A stretch of DNA of 64,000 bases, taken from Desulfosporosinus sp. OT (GTDB lineage Bacteria > Bacillota > Desulfitobacteriia > Desulfitobacteriales > Desulfitobacteriaceae). Within the stretch, counting starts at the first letter, position 1, and every line of letters begins with the position of its first letter. The stretch is taken from the NCBI RefSeq assembly GCF_000224515.1, contig NZ_AGAF01000080.1:47036-111035 (forward strand), given 5' to 3'. Below, one piece after another: positions 16,475 through 25,495 of the stretch. The notes below the pieces were generated by a model. It made no database searches, was not told the DNA's origin, and saw only the letters and a program-made list of their open reading frames with translations. The position numbers were made by a program, and so were the translations under genes.

Positions 16475-17662
16475 TTATTGCGCTTCTTTAATATGCATAA
16501 CTTGATCATAAAGCGGAGACATCATTCGCAAACGCTCTACAATCTTCGGTAATTGTTCAAGGACATAATCAATTTCTTCTTCAGTATTTTGGCGCCCTAA
16601 GGTAAAGCGAAGTGATCCGTGGGCAATCTCATGGACAAGCCCCATGGCCAGCAACACATGAGAGGGATCAAGAGATCCTGAAGTGCAAGCTGAGCCACTT
16701 GAAGCGGAGATTCCAAGCATATCCAAGGATAGTAACAGGGATTCCCCTTCGACGAATCGGATACTGACATTCACATTATTCGGTAAGCGCTTATCTCCCA
16801 TAGGCCCATTTACTTTCACGTGATCAATGCTCTGCAGAATTCCATTGATAAGTTTATCGCGTAGTTTCGTATGGTGTTCAGCATCTTCAGCCATCCGTTG
16901 CCCGGCTAGTTGACAGGCCTTGCCAAATCCAATAATTCCCGGTGTATTTTCCGTACCCGAACGTCGCTTCTTTTCTTGGCCTCCGCCGTGAACCAAAGGC
17001 ACAACTCGCACTCCTTTACGAACGTAAAGTGCTCCAACCCCTTTTGGTCCGTAAATTTTATGGCTAGATACTGTCAACAGGTCTACATTCATCTCGTTAA
17101 CATCAATGGGGATCTTTCCAAGAGACTGAACTGCGTCAACATGGAATGTAATGCCGTGTTCCTTCGCTAATTTGCCAATTTCAGCAATTGGCTGGATCGA
17201 CCCGACCTCATTGTTGGCGTGCATTACGCTAATCAAAATAGTATCTGGCCGAATGGCCTTACGAACGTCTTCAACTGAGAGAATACCTTCTTCATCAACG
17301 GGTATTACTGTTAGATCTAATCCATTTTTTTCTAAGTATTCACAGGTTTCAAGGACGGCATGGTGTTCAATACTCGAGGTAATAATATGCTTGCCTTTTT
17401 TGCGCAGTGCTTCTGCAGTTCCTATAATCGCCAAATTATCTGCTTCTGTTCCTCCGCTGGTAAAGGTCACCTCCGAAGGAGTGGCACCGATCAACTCGGC
17501 TACTTGTTTTCGAGCTTCCTCTAAGGCTTGTTTAGCCTCTCTACCAAAACTGTGAACACTTGACGGGTTTCCGTATTTCTCGGTATAATACGTCATCATT
17601 AAGGTAGCAACTTCTACATCAACTGGAGTCGTTGCACTATGGTCTAAATAAACTCGCCTCAT
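16475..17662 (-). CDS. iscS: cysteine desulfurase IscS/NifS
   Basis: A 395-residue PLP enzyme that removes sulfur from cysteine and hands it to IscU and MnmA. MRRVYLDHSATTPVD is the typical start. The PLP lysine is in VSSHKIYGPKGVGALY, HVDAVQSLGK holds the Asp/Gln that contact PLP, and the mobile active-site Cys is in SGSACTSGSLDPSHVL. GGAGGG precedes the ATG. First structural gene of the isc-mnmA operon, behind the Rrf2 regulator. Confidence 0.96.
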   Translation of the reverse strand: MRRVYLDHSATTPVDVEVATLMMTYYTEKYGNPSSVHSFGREAKQALEEARKQVAELIGATPSEVTFTSGGTEADNLAIIGTAEALRKKGKHIITSSIEHHAVLETCEYLEKNGLDLTVIPVDEEGILSVEDVRKAIRPDTILISVMHANNEVGSIQPIAEIGKLAKEHGITFHVDAVQSLGKIPIDVNEMNVDLLTVSSHKIYGPKGVGALYVRKGVRVVPLVHGGGQEKKRRSGTENTPGIIGFGKACQLAGQRMAEDAEHHTKLRDKLINGILQSIDHVKVNGPMGDKRLPNNVNVSIRFVEGESLLLSLDMLGISASSGSACTSGSLDPSHVLLAMGLVHEIAHGSLRFTLGRQNTEEEIDYVLEQLPKIVERLRMMSPLYDQVMHIKEAQ

Positions 17663-17742
17663 GAGGCTCCCTCCCTTATGATTTTTTTAAATAGATATCT
17701 TAGGTTTTTATCCTTGAGAAACTCTTCATTGCGCTCGAATGG

Positions 17743-18195
17743 TTAAATATAATACATATATAAGCTACGCTCCGATTCAAGCTTATTAGCGTCTTCGAGC
17801 ATCGTTTCAAGGGTGATAGAGTCAAGAACATCTGCAATGGAGTCTCTGACTTTCTCCCAGATTGTCCTGGTCACGCAAAATTCTGCTTTAGCACAACATT
17901 CCGGGTCTTCCTCAGATACACAATCCACCGGAGCAATGGGGCCTTCTAACACGCGGATGATATCTCCAATTTTTATTTTACCTGGTTCTCTTCCCAATAT
18001 ATAGCCGCCCTGCGCACCTCGAACACTCTTTACAAGCCCCGATTTGCGCAAACCAGAAATTAGTTGCTCCAGATAATGTTCGGAGATGCCCTGCCTCTCT
18101 GCAATACTTTTCAAAGAAGTCGGACCCTCACCCACATGTTGAGCTAAATCAAACATGGCTCTCACGCCATATCGACCTTTGGTCGAGAGCTTCAA
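17743..18195 (-). CDS. Rrf2 family transcriptional regulator (IscR/CymR-like)
   Basis: A 150-residue Rrf2-type repressor. The winged helix covers KLSTKGRYGVRAMFDLA through ISEHYLEQLISGLRKSGLVKSVRGAQGGY. The C-terminal part has a Cys group, CVSEEDPECCAKAEFC (about residues 91-106), resembling the cluster-binding triad of IscR. It could instead sense cysteine supply as CymR does, but CymR lacks this cluster, so an iron-sulfur sensor is more likely (inference). The TTG at 18195 gives the standard MKLSTKGRYG start with GAGGTG upstream; longer forms from 18258 are unlikely. It probably controls the isc operon that follows. Confidence 0.92.
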   Translation of the reverse strand: MKLSTKGRYGVRAMFDLAQHVGEGPTSLKSIAERQGISEHYLEQLISGLRKSGLVKSVRGAQGGYILGREPGKIKIGDIIRVLEGPIAPVDCVSEEDPECCAKAEFCVTRTIWEKVRDSIADVLDSITLETMLEDANKLESERSLYMYYI

Positions 18196-18258
18196 CACCC
18201 TCACCTCTTTTCCAAGACTAAAAATTCTTATTAAATTTTCTAAAGATCTTTCATTCAT

Positions 18259-18287
18259 ATCTTATTAAAACAGTCGGGATTTGTCAA
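18259..18287 (-). promoter_or_regulatory. sigma-A type promoter of the Rrf2-isc operon
   Basis: On the minus strand TTGACA (18282-18287) and TAAGAT (18259-18264) are separated by 17 bases. The inferred start is compatible with the TTG start at 18195. The promoter probably also serves iscS, iscU and mnmA, and may carry the regulator's own operator. Confidence 0.55.
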
Positions 18288-18470
18288 GTATATATCCAAC
18301 TAATTTACTATTGTTTTGAGCACTAAACTATTGTCCTCAATATTATGTGCATTATTTCCATTTTTATTTAACTAGTGTTTATCTTCAAGCAGTGATAAGG
18401 CTTACATGTTATAATCAAAGCACAAAATTAAACTTCCTTCATCCCAACCCCGTGGACCTCAGCCAGGAGC

Positions 18471-18637
18471 AAGTTTCTTAGCTTAGAGAGCACTTTAGTG
18501 GAGTTGCGTCAATGAGCGCAGTCGATAAGGCGTTAAGAAACTCAACGGGACTTGTCCATGACTCGAACAGGACGTTCGGGTTAGAGCATCGCCCGAAGAC
18601 ACTGTCTTCGCACAAATTAGCCTTCTTGCAGGATGGC
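18471..18637 (-). repeat. long intergenic repeat, inverted copy of 43796-43962
   Basis: About 167 bases whose reverse complement is repeated at 43796-43962. Shared blocks include AAGTTTCTTAGCTTAGAG (18471), CACTTTAGTGGA, GCGTTAAGAAAC, GGGACTTGTCCATGACTCG, GACGTTCG-GTTAGAGCATCGCC and the palindrome CGAAGACA-C-TGTCTTCG with its CCTTCTTGCAGGATGG tail. Homology extends weakly to about 18660. The open frames through it lack ribosome binding sites. Confidence 0.8.
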
Positions 18638-18818
18638 AAAGAGCGGCGCACTTGCGACGGAACAGGGATGTTCCTAGTGTCGAATGCGCCAAGGATGGCA
18701 TAGCATTCGACCAGAAAGCCCGGAGGTTTTGAGTTTTAGCCTTAGCGTCAAGCGAATAGCAATGCAGCGTGTGCGAAAGGGCTAAGACACTTTCTCCCCC
18801 TAGAAAGGAACAATAGCT
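18638..18818. other. non-coding leader of rarA
   Basis: Between the repeat and rarA there is no gene. Short fragments (CGACGGAACAGGGATGTTCC, AATGCGCCAAGGATGG) extend the similarity with the 43.7 kb repeat patch. AGAAAGGAAC just before 18819 is the rarA ribosome binding site. Confidence 0.5.
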
Positions 18819-20108
18819 ATGGATCTTTTTTCTGCAACCTACGATCAACATCAAGTGGCACCTCTAGCAGAGCGTATGCGTCCAAGAACTCTTGATGAAT
18901 ATATTGGCCAAAGTCATATTCTCGGTCGTGGAAAACTCCTCAGACGGGCCATTGAAGCAGACCGTATTTCTTCCCTAATTCTCTATGGCCCGCCAGGAAC
19001 AGGTAAGACTTCTTTGGCGCAAGTCATCGCAACCAAAACCACTTCACGCTTCGTCCGCATTAATGCCGTTACATCAGGTGTCAAAGACATTCGTGAAATT
19101 ATTAAACAAGCCTCGGATGACCTACATTTATATGGGAAACGTACCGTGGTTTTCTGTGATGAGGTTCACCGCTTTAATAAAGGGCAACAAGACGCACTCC
19201 TTCCTGCGGTTGAAGATGGTACCATTACTTTTATTGGAGCGACGACAGAGAATCCCTTCTTTGAACTTAATTCCGCGCTTCTTAGCCGTTCCACACTTTT
19301 CCGTTTAGAGCTTCTCATCCCTTCAGAGATTCGTCTTGGACTTGAACACGCCCTGAAGGACTCAGAACGCGGCCTTGGCCGTTATCAGGTGTATATCACC
19401 TCTGAAGCATGGGAGCACTGGATTAATTATGCCAACGGAGATCTACGACGCGCCCTTAATGCCTTAGAGTTGGCTGTTCTCACTACCCCGCCTGAAAATG
19501 GGATTCGCCATATTTCTCTCGAAATTGCAGAAGAATCGATACAACAACGAGCCATTCGATTCGATAAAGCAGGAGATAATCACTATGACATCATTTCCGC
19601 ATTTATCAAGAGCATGCGCGGCTCAGACCCGGATGCCGCACTTTATTGGTTAGCCGTCCTATTAGAGGCTGGAGAGGACCCTCGTTTCATCATGCGCCGG
19701 ATTATCGTCCATGCATCTGAAGATGTTGGCCTTGCTGATCCAACGGTCATGCTTCAAGCTCATGCTGCCGCTAATGCCCTCGAATGGCTTGGCCTTCCTG
19801 AAGCACGAATCCCCATTGCCCAAGCTGTTTTGGCCATCACAACTGCTCCAAAAAGCAATAGCGCCGTCGCGAGCATCGACCGCGCCTTGGCTTATGTAAA
19901 GAAACGACCAACTGGGGAAGTCCCTGCCCACCTAAAAGACGCCCACTACCCTGATGCAGAAAAGCTAGGACACGGACAGGGGTACCTCTACCCTCACGCT
20001 TATCCCAACCACTGGGTCGAACAAGCTTATCTCCCCCAAAGCGTGCAAGGGGAAACCTTTTACATCCCCTCGAAAATGGGGAAGGAAGGTAAGATTAGCC
20101 CTCCATGA
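18819..20108 (+). CDS. rarA: replication-associated recombination protein RarA/MgsA
   Basis: A 429-residue AAA+ ATPase acting at stalled replication forks. Walker [15 protein letters not shown] is at about residue 52 and Walker [19 protein letters not shown] at about 108. The sensor region [18 protein letters not shown] follows. The C-terminal MgsA domain contains [21 protein letters not shown] and ends in LDAHYPD-type sequence [23 protein letters not shown]. Full length. It is one of few plus-strand genes here. Its 3' end overlaps the converging threonine aldolase gene by 14 bases, with no terminator between them. Confidence 0.95.
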   Translation: MDLFSATYDQHQVAPLAERMRPRTLDEYIGQSHILGRGKLLRRAIEADRISSLILYGPPGTGKTSLAQVIATKTTSRFVRINAVTSGVKDIREIIKQASDDLHLYGKRTVVFCDEVHRFNKGQQDALLPAVEDGTITFIGATTENPFFELNSALLSRSTLFRLELLIPSEIRLGLEHALKDSERGLGRYQVYITSEAWEHWINYANGDLRRALNALELAVLTTPPENGIRHISLEIAEESIQQRAIRFDKAGDNHYDIISAFIKSMRGSDPDAALYWLAVLLEAGEDPRFIMRRIIVHASEDVGLADPTVMLQAHAAANALEWLGLPEARIPIAQAVLAITTAPKSNSAVASIDRALAYVKKRPTGEVPAHLKDAHYPDAEKLGHGQGYLYPHAYPNHWVEQAYLPQSVQGETFYIPSKMGKEGKISPP

Positions 20109-21141
20109 TTCGCTTCAGTGTATCAATAAGTTTGGCAGCATCAAGTTCCCCAACGTCCTTATGAGTCACAAACCGCACAGTCTGAGGGCCGGAAGCTCCA
20201 GCCAAAATCTCTTCTTTTTCTAATGCCTGTATAAGCTTTTCCGCTGTGCCCCAAGCCGGGTCAACCTTGACAAGGATAATGTTTGTCTTTAAACGATCCA
20301 AATCAATGCTTAAAGTCTCTATATTCGAAAGTGCCTGCCCGATTTTTAAAGCTAACGTATGATCGTCTGCCAATCGCTCAGTCATATTTTCCAGAGCAAC
20401 AATCCCCGCAGCTGCCAAAACTCCCGCTTGACGCATCCCTCCACCCAACATTTTACGATACTTTCTGGCTCGATTAATGAGTTCTGCGTTGCCGGCAAGG
20501 ATGGACCCGACTGGGGCTCCCAGTCCTTTGGATAGGCAAAACATTACAGAATCAACCGAAGCCACCAGTTCGGAAACGCTACAGTTTTGAGCAATCGCCG
20601 CATTGAACACACGGGCACCATCCATATGGACATGAAGCCCACGTTCTTTGGCAACCTCAGCAACAGCTACTATTTGCTCAGGAGTCCAAATCGCTCCCCC
20701 TGCTCGATTATGAGAGTTTTCAATACACAACAATGAGGGGGTTGGAAAATGGATGTTTTCCTCTCTCAACGCAGTGCGCAGGGCATCAGGAGTTATTACC
20801 CCAGCACTCCCTTGAATGAGACGGGGAATCACACCACCTAAAGCCGCGATTCCTCCAACTTCGTAATAATAAATGTGTGCTTCTGACTCCATGAGCACTT
20901 CGTCCCCACGTTTAGTATGCGTTAAGACAGCAACTAGGTTTCCTTGAGTACCACTTGTCACGAAAAGAGCCGCCTCTTTACCCACTTTCTCCGCTGCTAA
21001 ATGCTCCAGATGCTGTATGGATGGATCTTCTCCTAGAACATCATCCCCCACTTCAGCCTTGTACATAGCTTCGCGCATTTCCTGAGTTGGCACGGTTACC
21101 GTGTCACTGCGAAAATCGAATCTTTTGTATAAATGGTCCAC
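20095..21141 (-). CDS. ltaE: low-specificity threonine aldolase
   Basis: A 348-residue fold-type I PLP enzyme cleaving L-threonine/allo-threonine to glycine and acetaldehyde. The N-terminus FRSDTVTVPTQEMREAM and the block GEDPSIQHLE are typical. ALFVTSGTQGNLVA is near residue 80, HMDGARVFNAA holds the PLP-contacting Asp, and the PLP lysine is in MFCLSKGLGAPVGS. The GTG start is supported by GGGAGAAGG. Convergent and overlapping with rarA. Confidence 0.93.
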   Translation of the reverse strand: MDHLYKRFDFRSDTVTVPTQEMREAMYKAEVGDDVLGEDPSIQHLEHLAAEKVGKEAALFVTSGTQGNLVAVLTHTKRGDEVLMESEAHIYYYEVGGIAALGGVIPRLIQGSAGVITPDALRTALREENIHFPTPSLLCIENSHNRAGGAIWTPEQIVAVAEVAKERGLHVHMDGARVFNAAIAQNCSVSELVASVDSVMFCLSKGLGAPVGSILAGNAELINRARKYRKMLGGGMRQAGVLAAAGIVALENMTERLADDHTLALKIGQALSNIETLSIDLDRLKTNIILVKVDPAWGTAEKLIQALEKEEILAGASGPQTVRFVTHKDVGELDAAKLIDTLKRIMEG

Positions 21142-21204
21142 ATCCTTCTCCCTTTCTCTTTTGCCTATTTTTAAAACAATATATATAAAGAAACTTGGTT
21201 AGTG

Positions 21205-21245
21205 CCCACTCGAAGACACTGTCTTCGCACGTATTAGCCTTCTTG
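21205..21245 (-). repeat. palindromic repeat unit
   Basis: One copy, on the minus strand, of the dispersed unit: CGAAGACA-C-TGTCTTCG (21211-21227) followed by GCACGTATTAGCCTTCTTG. The same order as at 18590-18630. Confidence 0.75.
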
Positions 21246-21319
21246 TTAGCCTTAGTGAAGGCAGCTGCCTAGTTGCCCTTATACTTTCAGATAATCGCCA
21301 TGCGTGGCGCACGTATAAG

Positions 21320-21354
21320 AAAGCGATGCCCACATTTTGGGGCATCGCTTTTTG
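21320..21354. terminator. intrinsic terminator
   Basis: AAAGCGATGCCC and GGGGCATCGCTTT form a strong stem with loop ACATTTT, followed by T on the plus strand. On the minus strand it lies after trxA and probably ends the csoR-trxA transcript. Confidence 0.65.
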
Positions 21355-21420
21355 TTCTATTTTTACCGCAAATGGCTTGAATGAACGGACGGGTATCAGA
21401 TGACCCATCGTAATGAACTT

Positions 21421-21750
21421 TTAAAGCTGTCCTTCGATCATTTTTACTAGATCTGCTTTGCCACGGAAACCAGTGATTATGTCAACCACTTTGCCGCCTT
21501 TGAAAATTGCAAGTGTCGGAATACTCATGACCGAATATTGGGCAGCGATTGGGCCATTCTCATCAACATTAACTTTCCCTATAACAATTCGACCGACATA
21601 CTCATCAGCAAGTTCATCGACAACGGGAGCAACCATACGACATGGACTGCACCACGGAGCCCAAAAATCCACCAAAACCGCTTGCTCAGACTTCAGAACA
21701 TCCGACTCAAAGTTTGCAGTAGTAAAGGTCTTAACATTTGCACCTGCCAT
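21421..21750 (-). CDS. trxA: thioredoxin
   Basis: A 109-residue thioredoxin, a cytoplasmic dithiol/disulfide carrier. The active site is [13 protein letters not shown], that is WCSPC instead of the usual WCGPC; such variants occur in some Clostridia. Other conserved parts are [37 protein letters not shown] (seen as [10 protein letters not shown] with cis-Pro) and the final helix. AGGAGG lies before the ATG. It follows csoR by 30 bases and likely shares its metal-controlled promoter. Confidence 0.95.
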   Translation of the reverse strand: MAGANVKTFTTANFESDVLKSEQAVLVDFWAPWCSPCRMVAPVVDELADEYVGRIVIGKVNVDENGPIAAQYSVMSIPTLAIFKGGKVVDIITGFRGKADLVKMIEGQL

Positions 21751-21780
21751 TAAAATTCCTCCTAATTAATCGAATTTGAT

Positions 21781-22062
21781 CTACTTAATGAATTTGGTAA
21801 GCACCCCGATAAGCTCTTCAATCGCGGCTTCTTGGTCACGGCTTTCAACGGCATTTCGCATACATCCCCGTGAATGGTGTTCAAAGACAATAGTGCCAAC
21901 TTTGTTAATCGCGGCACGGACTGCTGCTACTTGAATTAATACGTCAACACAATACTTGTCGCTTTCTACCATGCGTTGAATCCCTTTGACTTGGCCTTCG
22001 ATTTTTTTCAACCTGCGAATGAGATCTTCTTTGGATTCTGAATAAGGGGTCGAATTAGTCAT
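21781..22062 (-). CDS. csoR: CsoR family metal-sensing repressor
   Basis: A 93-residue all-helical repressor. The copper fingerprint of CsoR is complete: Cys38, then His63 25 residues on, then Cys67 (YCVDVL ... HHSRGC), which matches the spacing in the M. tuberculosis and B. subtilis proteins. A persulfide sensor (CstR) would lack the His. The start MTNSTPYSESKEDLIRRLKKIEGQ is the family's N-terminus. The inferred ligand is Cu(I). A palindromic operator covers its own promoter, so it is probably autoregulated together with trxA. No copper ATPase gene lies in the window. Confidence 0.93.
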   Translation of the reverse strand: MTNSTPYSESKEDLIRRLKKIEGQVKGIQRMVESDKYCVDVLIQVAAVRAAINKVGTIVFEHHSRGCMRNAVESRDQEAAIEELIGVLTKFIK

Positions 22063-22079
22063 GCCATATATTCCTCCGA

Positions 22080-22135
22080 TACCCTAAGGGGGTAGCTATA
22101 GTGTTATTATAGCTAATAACACCCTCCCCTGTCAA
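22080..22135 (-). promoter_or_regulatory. csoR promoter with candidate operators
   Basis: On the minus strand TTGACA (22130-22135) and TATAAT (22106-22111) are 18 bases apart: a near-consensus promoter. Downstream is TACCC-TAAGG-GGGTA (22080-22094), a G/C-tract palindrome of the CsoR/RcnR operator type. A perfect 8-bp inverted repeat, TAGCTATA/TATAGCTA, at 22093-22115 overlaps the -10. Confidence 0.75.
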
Positions 22136-22153
22136 ACGGTTCTGGAAAAAATC

Positions 22154-23929
22154 CTAATTGATCTCGATATTCGTCTTGATGTGCAATTCCTTTAATTGCT
22201 TGCTCTCTACGGTTGAAGGAGCCTGAGCCATCAAATCTGACGCGCTTTGTGTTTTTGGAAACGCAATCACGTCTCGAATGTTATCTTTACCTGTTAAAAG
22301 CATTATCATGCGGTCAAGTCCGAAAGCAACTCCACCATGAGGCGGGGTACCGTATTCAAAGGCTTCCAAGAGATATCCGAATTTGGCAATTGATTCCTCT
22401 TTGGATAGTCCCAGCAAACTAAAGATCTGTTCCTGAACCCTACGACGGTGAATCCGGATACTTCCGCCTCCAAGCTCAGTGCCGTTAAGTACCATATCAT
22501 ACGCTTTAGCCCGAACTTTAAGGGGTTCCGTCTCCAGAAGCTGCAAATCTTCATCCATTGGTGCCGTAAATGGATGGTGAATGGCAATATGACGTTTTTC
22601 CTCCTCATCATATTCCAACAGCGGGAATTCCGTGACCCACAAGAAGTTAAGCGCATCCTCTGGAATAAGTCCCAAGCGTTTTGCCAATTCCAATCGCAGG
22701 TGTCCCAGTGCATCAGAGACGATTGCGCTCGTGTCAGCGACAAAGAACATTATGTCACCCGTTTCTGCACGCATGCGTTCAATAATCGCCTTCATTTCCT
22801 GTTCTGTAAAGAATTTAGCAATAGGAGACTTTATGCCCTCCTCACCTAAAACGATCCAAGCCAAGCCCTTCGCCCGATAAGTACTAACGAACTTTCCTAA
22901 GTCGTCAATCTCACGCCGCGGCAATCCAGCACACCCTTTGGCACAGATACATTTCACACTTCCGCCACTTGCTACCGCATTGGCAAACACTTTAAATCCA
23001 GCGTTACCAACCAGGTCTCCCACATCGACGAGTTCCATACCAAAGCGCGTATCCGGTTTATCGGACCCATAACGTTCTAACGCTTCCTTGTAAGTTAAAC
23101 GGGGAAAGGGAAGGGCTAAAGACTTTCCAATCGTTTCTGAGAAAATCCGCGCCATCAATTGTTCCATCATAGGTAGGATGTCTTCCACTTCGACAAAGGA
23201 CATCTCGACATCAAGTTGGGTAAATTCCGGTTGCCGATCCGCTCTGAGGTCTTCATCTCGGAAACACCGAGCAATTTGAAAATACTTTTCCATGCCCCCG
23301 ACCATGAGGAGCTGTTTAAATATTTGAGGTGATTGGGGCAAGGCATAAAATTCACCTGGATGAACACGACTTGGGACGAGATAATCTCGAGCCCCTTCAG
23401 GTGAGGATTTAATCAGCATTGGCGTTTCAATTTCATAGAACCCTTGGCTATCGAAAAAGGTACGCATAATTTGCATAACCTGATGCCGAATTTTGAACAC
23501 AGCCTGCATCTCAGGTCGGCGTAAATCTAAATAGCGGTGTTTTAGGCGCACTGTTTCGTCTACATCGACTTGATCGACAATGTAGTACGGAGGAGTTTTA
23601 GCTCCATTTAATATCTCAAGAGACTCCGCAATGATTTCGATCTCTCCAGTTGCTAAGTTTGGATTAATCATCCCTTGCGGCCGCGCGATTACTTGACCTA
23701 AGATAGAAACGACATACTCAGAACGAAGGCTTTCCGCAACGGGAAACCCTTCTCCCATTTTCTCCGGATCAAAGACAACCTGAACAATACCGGAACGATC
23801 CCGCAGATCGACAAATATCAACCCACCGTGGTCACGGCGCCGCTGAACCCAGCCCAGCAACCGAACAACCTCTCCAACCTTACCTAACCCTAATTCTCCA
23901 TTTTCAACACGTTCTGAAAATATCGTCAT
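22154..23929 (-). CDS. aspS: aspartyl-tRNA synthetase
   Basis: AspRS (591 residues, bacterial type with GAD insertion domain) attaches Asp, and possibly also forms Asp-tRNA-Asn. The OB-fold anticodon domain is at residues 15-110 ([22 protein letters not shown]). The class II motifs include [12 protein letters not shown]-like sequence, [20 protein letters not shown] and [13 protein letters not shown]. The ATG at 23929 has GAGAGGTG upstream and gives MTIFSERV; the longer frame from 23968 is not needed. A T-box leader precedes it. Confidence 0.97.
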   Translation of the reverse strand: MTIFSERVENGELGLGKVGEVVRLLGWVQRRRDHGGLIFVDLRDRSGIVQVVFDPEKMGEGFPVAESLRSEYVVSILGQVIARPQGMINPNLATGEIEIIAESLEILNGAKTPPYYIVDQVDVDETVRLKHRYLDLRRPEMQAVFKIRHQVMQIMRTFFDSQGFYEIETPMLIKSSPEGARDYLVPSRVHPGEFYALPQSPQIFKQLLMVGGMEKYFQIARCFRDEDLRADRQPEFTQLDVEMSFVEVEDILPMMEQLMARIFSETIGKSLALPFPRLTYKEALERYGSDKPDTRFGMELVDVGDLVGNAGFKVFANAVASGGSVKCICAKGCAGLPRREIDDLGKFVSTYRAKGLAWIVLGEEGIKSPIAKFFTEQEMKAIIERMRAETGDIMFFVADTSAIVSDALGHLRLELAKRLGLIPEDALNFLWVTEFPLLEYDEEEKRHIAIHHPFTAPMDEDLQLLETEPLKVRAKAYDMVLNGTELGGGSIRIHRRRVQEQIFSLLGLSKEESIAKFGYLLEAFEYGTPPHGGVAFGLDRMIMLLTGKDNIRDVIAFPKTQSASDLMAQAPSTVESKQLKELHIKTNIEIN

Positions 23930-24094
23930 GCTAAAACACCTCTCTAGATACTTCTTTTTCATTACCACAAATCCATCAACAAGTCATACTGAATTTTTCC
24001 TTAGGCTGTCATTGCTCAACTATACTTGGCAACAGATTCTTCATCCCTTGAGACGCTGCAATCACTCTCGTTCTCTGAGCCTAATTTTTTCTCG

Positions 24095-24340
24095 AAAAAA
24101 AGCTCTCGTTCCTTGCTTCGCAAGGGACGAGAACTTCTCGTGGTGCCACCCTAATTGACGGAATTTTCCGCCCACTTTCCAGTCGTTAACGAGACTATCC
24201 GTTGCAAAAGTACTCCCTTTAGGGTGTTCTTTCCGAGTCTCTCTCAGGCTAGTTCCAGTCTTGCTAGCCCTCCCTGAAGAAAGAGTAACGCGGAATTTTC
24301 CAAAAGGTATCGCGAATATTTTACATACTTATTAATATTT
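24095..24340 (-). ncRNA. T-box riboswitch of aspS
   Basis: Read on the minus strand, AGGGTGGCACCACGAG (24137-24152) is the T-box. Its TGGC fits a G73 discriminator, as in tRNA-Asp. The terminator follows: GTTCTCGTCCCTTGC paired to GCAAGGAACGAGAGC and a T7 run, ending near 24095. Upstream, GGGAGGGCTAGC...GCTAGTTCC-type stems and a GAC in GAGAGACTCGG are candidates for Stem I and the specifier; I did not resolve the full fold. About 165 bases lie between the terminator and the aspS ATG. Confidence 0.85.
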
Positions 24341-24347
24341 ACCTAAC

Positions 24348-24377
24348 ATATTATCAAATCTAAAAACCATTTGTCAA
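24348..24377 (-). promoter_or_regulatory. sigma-A type promoter of aspS
   Basis: Minus strand TTGACA (24372-24377), 18-base spacer, TAATAT (24348-24353). Position fits the start of the T-box leader. Confidence 0.7.
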
Positions 24378-24410
24378 CAAAACCATCTTTTCCTCGCGCA
24401 AATCCAACAT

Positions 24411-25031
24411 TTAGAGCAAAAAGGGATTATCCCTTTTTTCCTCTGCGATAGTCGTCGCCTCACCATGACCCGGATAAACCTTAGTATTTTCGGGAAGTAC
24501 CAGAAGTTTTTCCTTCACTCCTTTAAGCAATTGATCCAGCGATCCTCCCGGAAAATCTGTCCGACCTATCGACCCAGCAAAAAGAGTGTCTCCGCTAAAT
24601 AGCCCTTCGGCGCTTAGAAAACATACACACCCTGGAGAGTGACCAGGAGTTGAGATCACTTTTAAGCGTTGTTGTCCAATGGACAGTTCTTGTCCATCCT
24701 GAAGCAAGAAATCTGCACTTTGCAGTACAACATTCGAACCCAGATAACTAGAAAGGTTTTTCTTTGCATCGGTAAGCATTTCCTCATCACCAGCATGAAT
24801 CCCCACTGAGACCTCTCCTAAAAGGCCTCTAAGTTCGTCCACAGCACCGATGTGATCCACATGCCCGTGGGTAAGCAGAATATAGTTTACCTTAAGTCCC
24901 TTTTCTAACACCCAGTTGTAAATCCTTTTTCCATCAGCTCCGGGATCAATGATCACGGCTTGCTTACTTTCCATACAGGCGTACAGGTAACAATTCGCTC
25001 CCATGGCTCCCATAGCTCGCCCCTCAATCAT
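24411..25031 (-). CDS. metallo-beta-lactamase fold hydrolase (YqgX/glyoxalase II-like)
   Basis: A 206-residue MBL-fold hydrolase. The metal motif THGHVDHIGAVDEL is at about residue 52, followed by the downstream ligands STPGHSPGCVCF, LFSGDTLFAGSIGRTDFPGG and VYPGHGEATTIAEEK. This order matches small glyoxalase II-like proteins of Firmicutes, often encoded next to rel and dtd, whose substrate is not firmly known. AGGAGG lies eight bases before the ATG at 25031. Same direction as dtd and rel, 13 bases after dtd. Confidence 0.9.
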   Translation of the reverse strand: MIEGRAMGAMGANCYLYACMESKQAVIIDPGADGKRIYNWVLEKGLKVNYILLTHGHVDHIGAVDELRGLLGEVSVGIHAGDEEMLTDAKKNLSSYLGSNVVLQSADFLLQDGQELSIGQQRLKVISTPGHSPGCVCFLSAEGLFSGDTLFAGSIGRTDFPGGSLDQLLKGVKEKLLVLPENTKVYPGHGEATTIAEEKRDNPFLL

Positions 25032-25044
25032 TCTACATTCCCTC

Positions 25045-25494
25045 CTAGAACTTTTTCTCACTGTCTATTAGTAACGTCACCGGTCCATCGTTAATCAACT
25101 CCACATCCATCTGCGCTTGAAAAATCCCCGTTTCCACCTTCAAGCCATGGCTGCGAATCTTTTCCACGGTCCGTTCATACAAGGCCTTGGCCTGTTCCGG
25201 CGCTGCAGCAGTCGTAAAACTGGGGCGTTTTCCACTCCGACAATCACCATAGAGGGTAAATTGGGAAACCATAAGGATTTCTCCACTCACATCCTGTACG
25301 GAACGGTTCATTTTCCCTTCTTGATCTTCGAAAATCCGCAGGCCTACGAGTTTATCAACCATCCAGTTTATATCGCTCTCACCGTCTTCTTGTCCGACAC
25401 CTAAGAGGATCAACAACCCGGCAGAAATTTCCCCTACTCTTGCTCCATTGACGCTGACCGATGCGCTTTTAACGCGTTGAACCACACTGCGCAT
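25045..25494 (-). CDS. dtd: D-aminoacyl-tRNA deacylase
   Basis: DTD (149 residues) hydrolyses D-amino acids and glycine mis-attached to tRNA. The start [17 protein letters not shown] is characteristic. The catalytic loops [18 protein letters not shown] and [10 protein letters not shown] (cross-subunit Gly-cisPro motif, here GP) are present. It begins 1 base after the rel stop codon, so it is coupled to rel. Confidence 0.96.
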   Translation of the reverse strand: MRSVVQRVKSASVSVNGARVGEISAGLLILLGVGQEDGESDINWMVDKLVGLRIFEDQEGKMNRSVQDVSGEILMVSQFTLYGDCRSGKRPSFTTAAAPEQAKALYERTVEKIRSHGLKVETGIFQAQMDVELINDGPVTLLIDSEKKF

Positions 25495-25495
25495 T

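Noticed and set aside
18495-18854. Minus-strand frame of 119 codons
   Set aside because: Runs through the long intergenic repeat and into rarA; its product equals that of a frame in the inverted copy at 43.8 kb only because the DNA is repeated.
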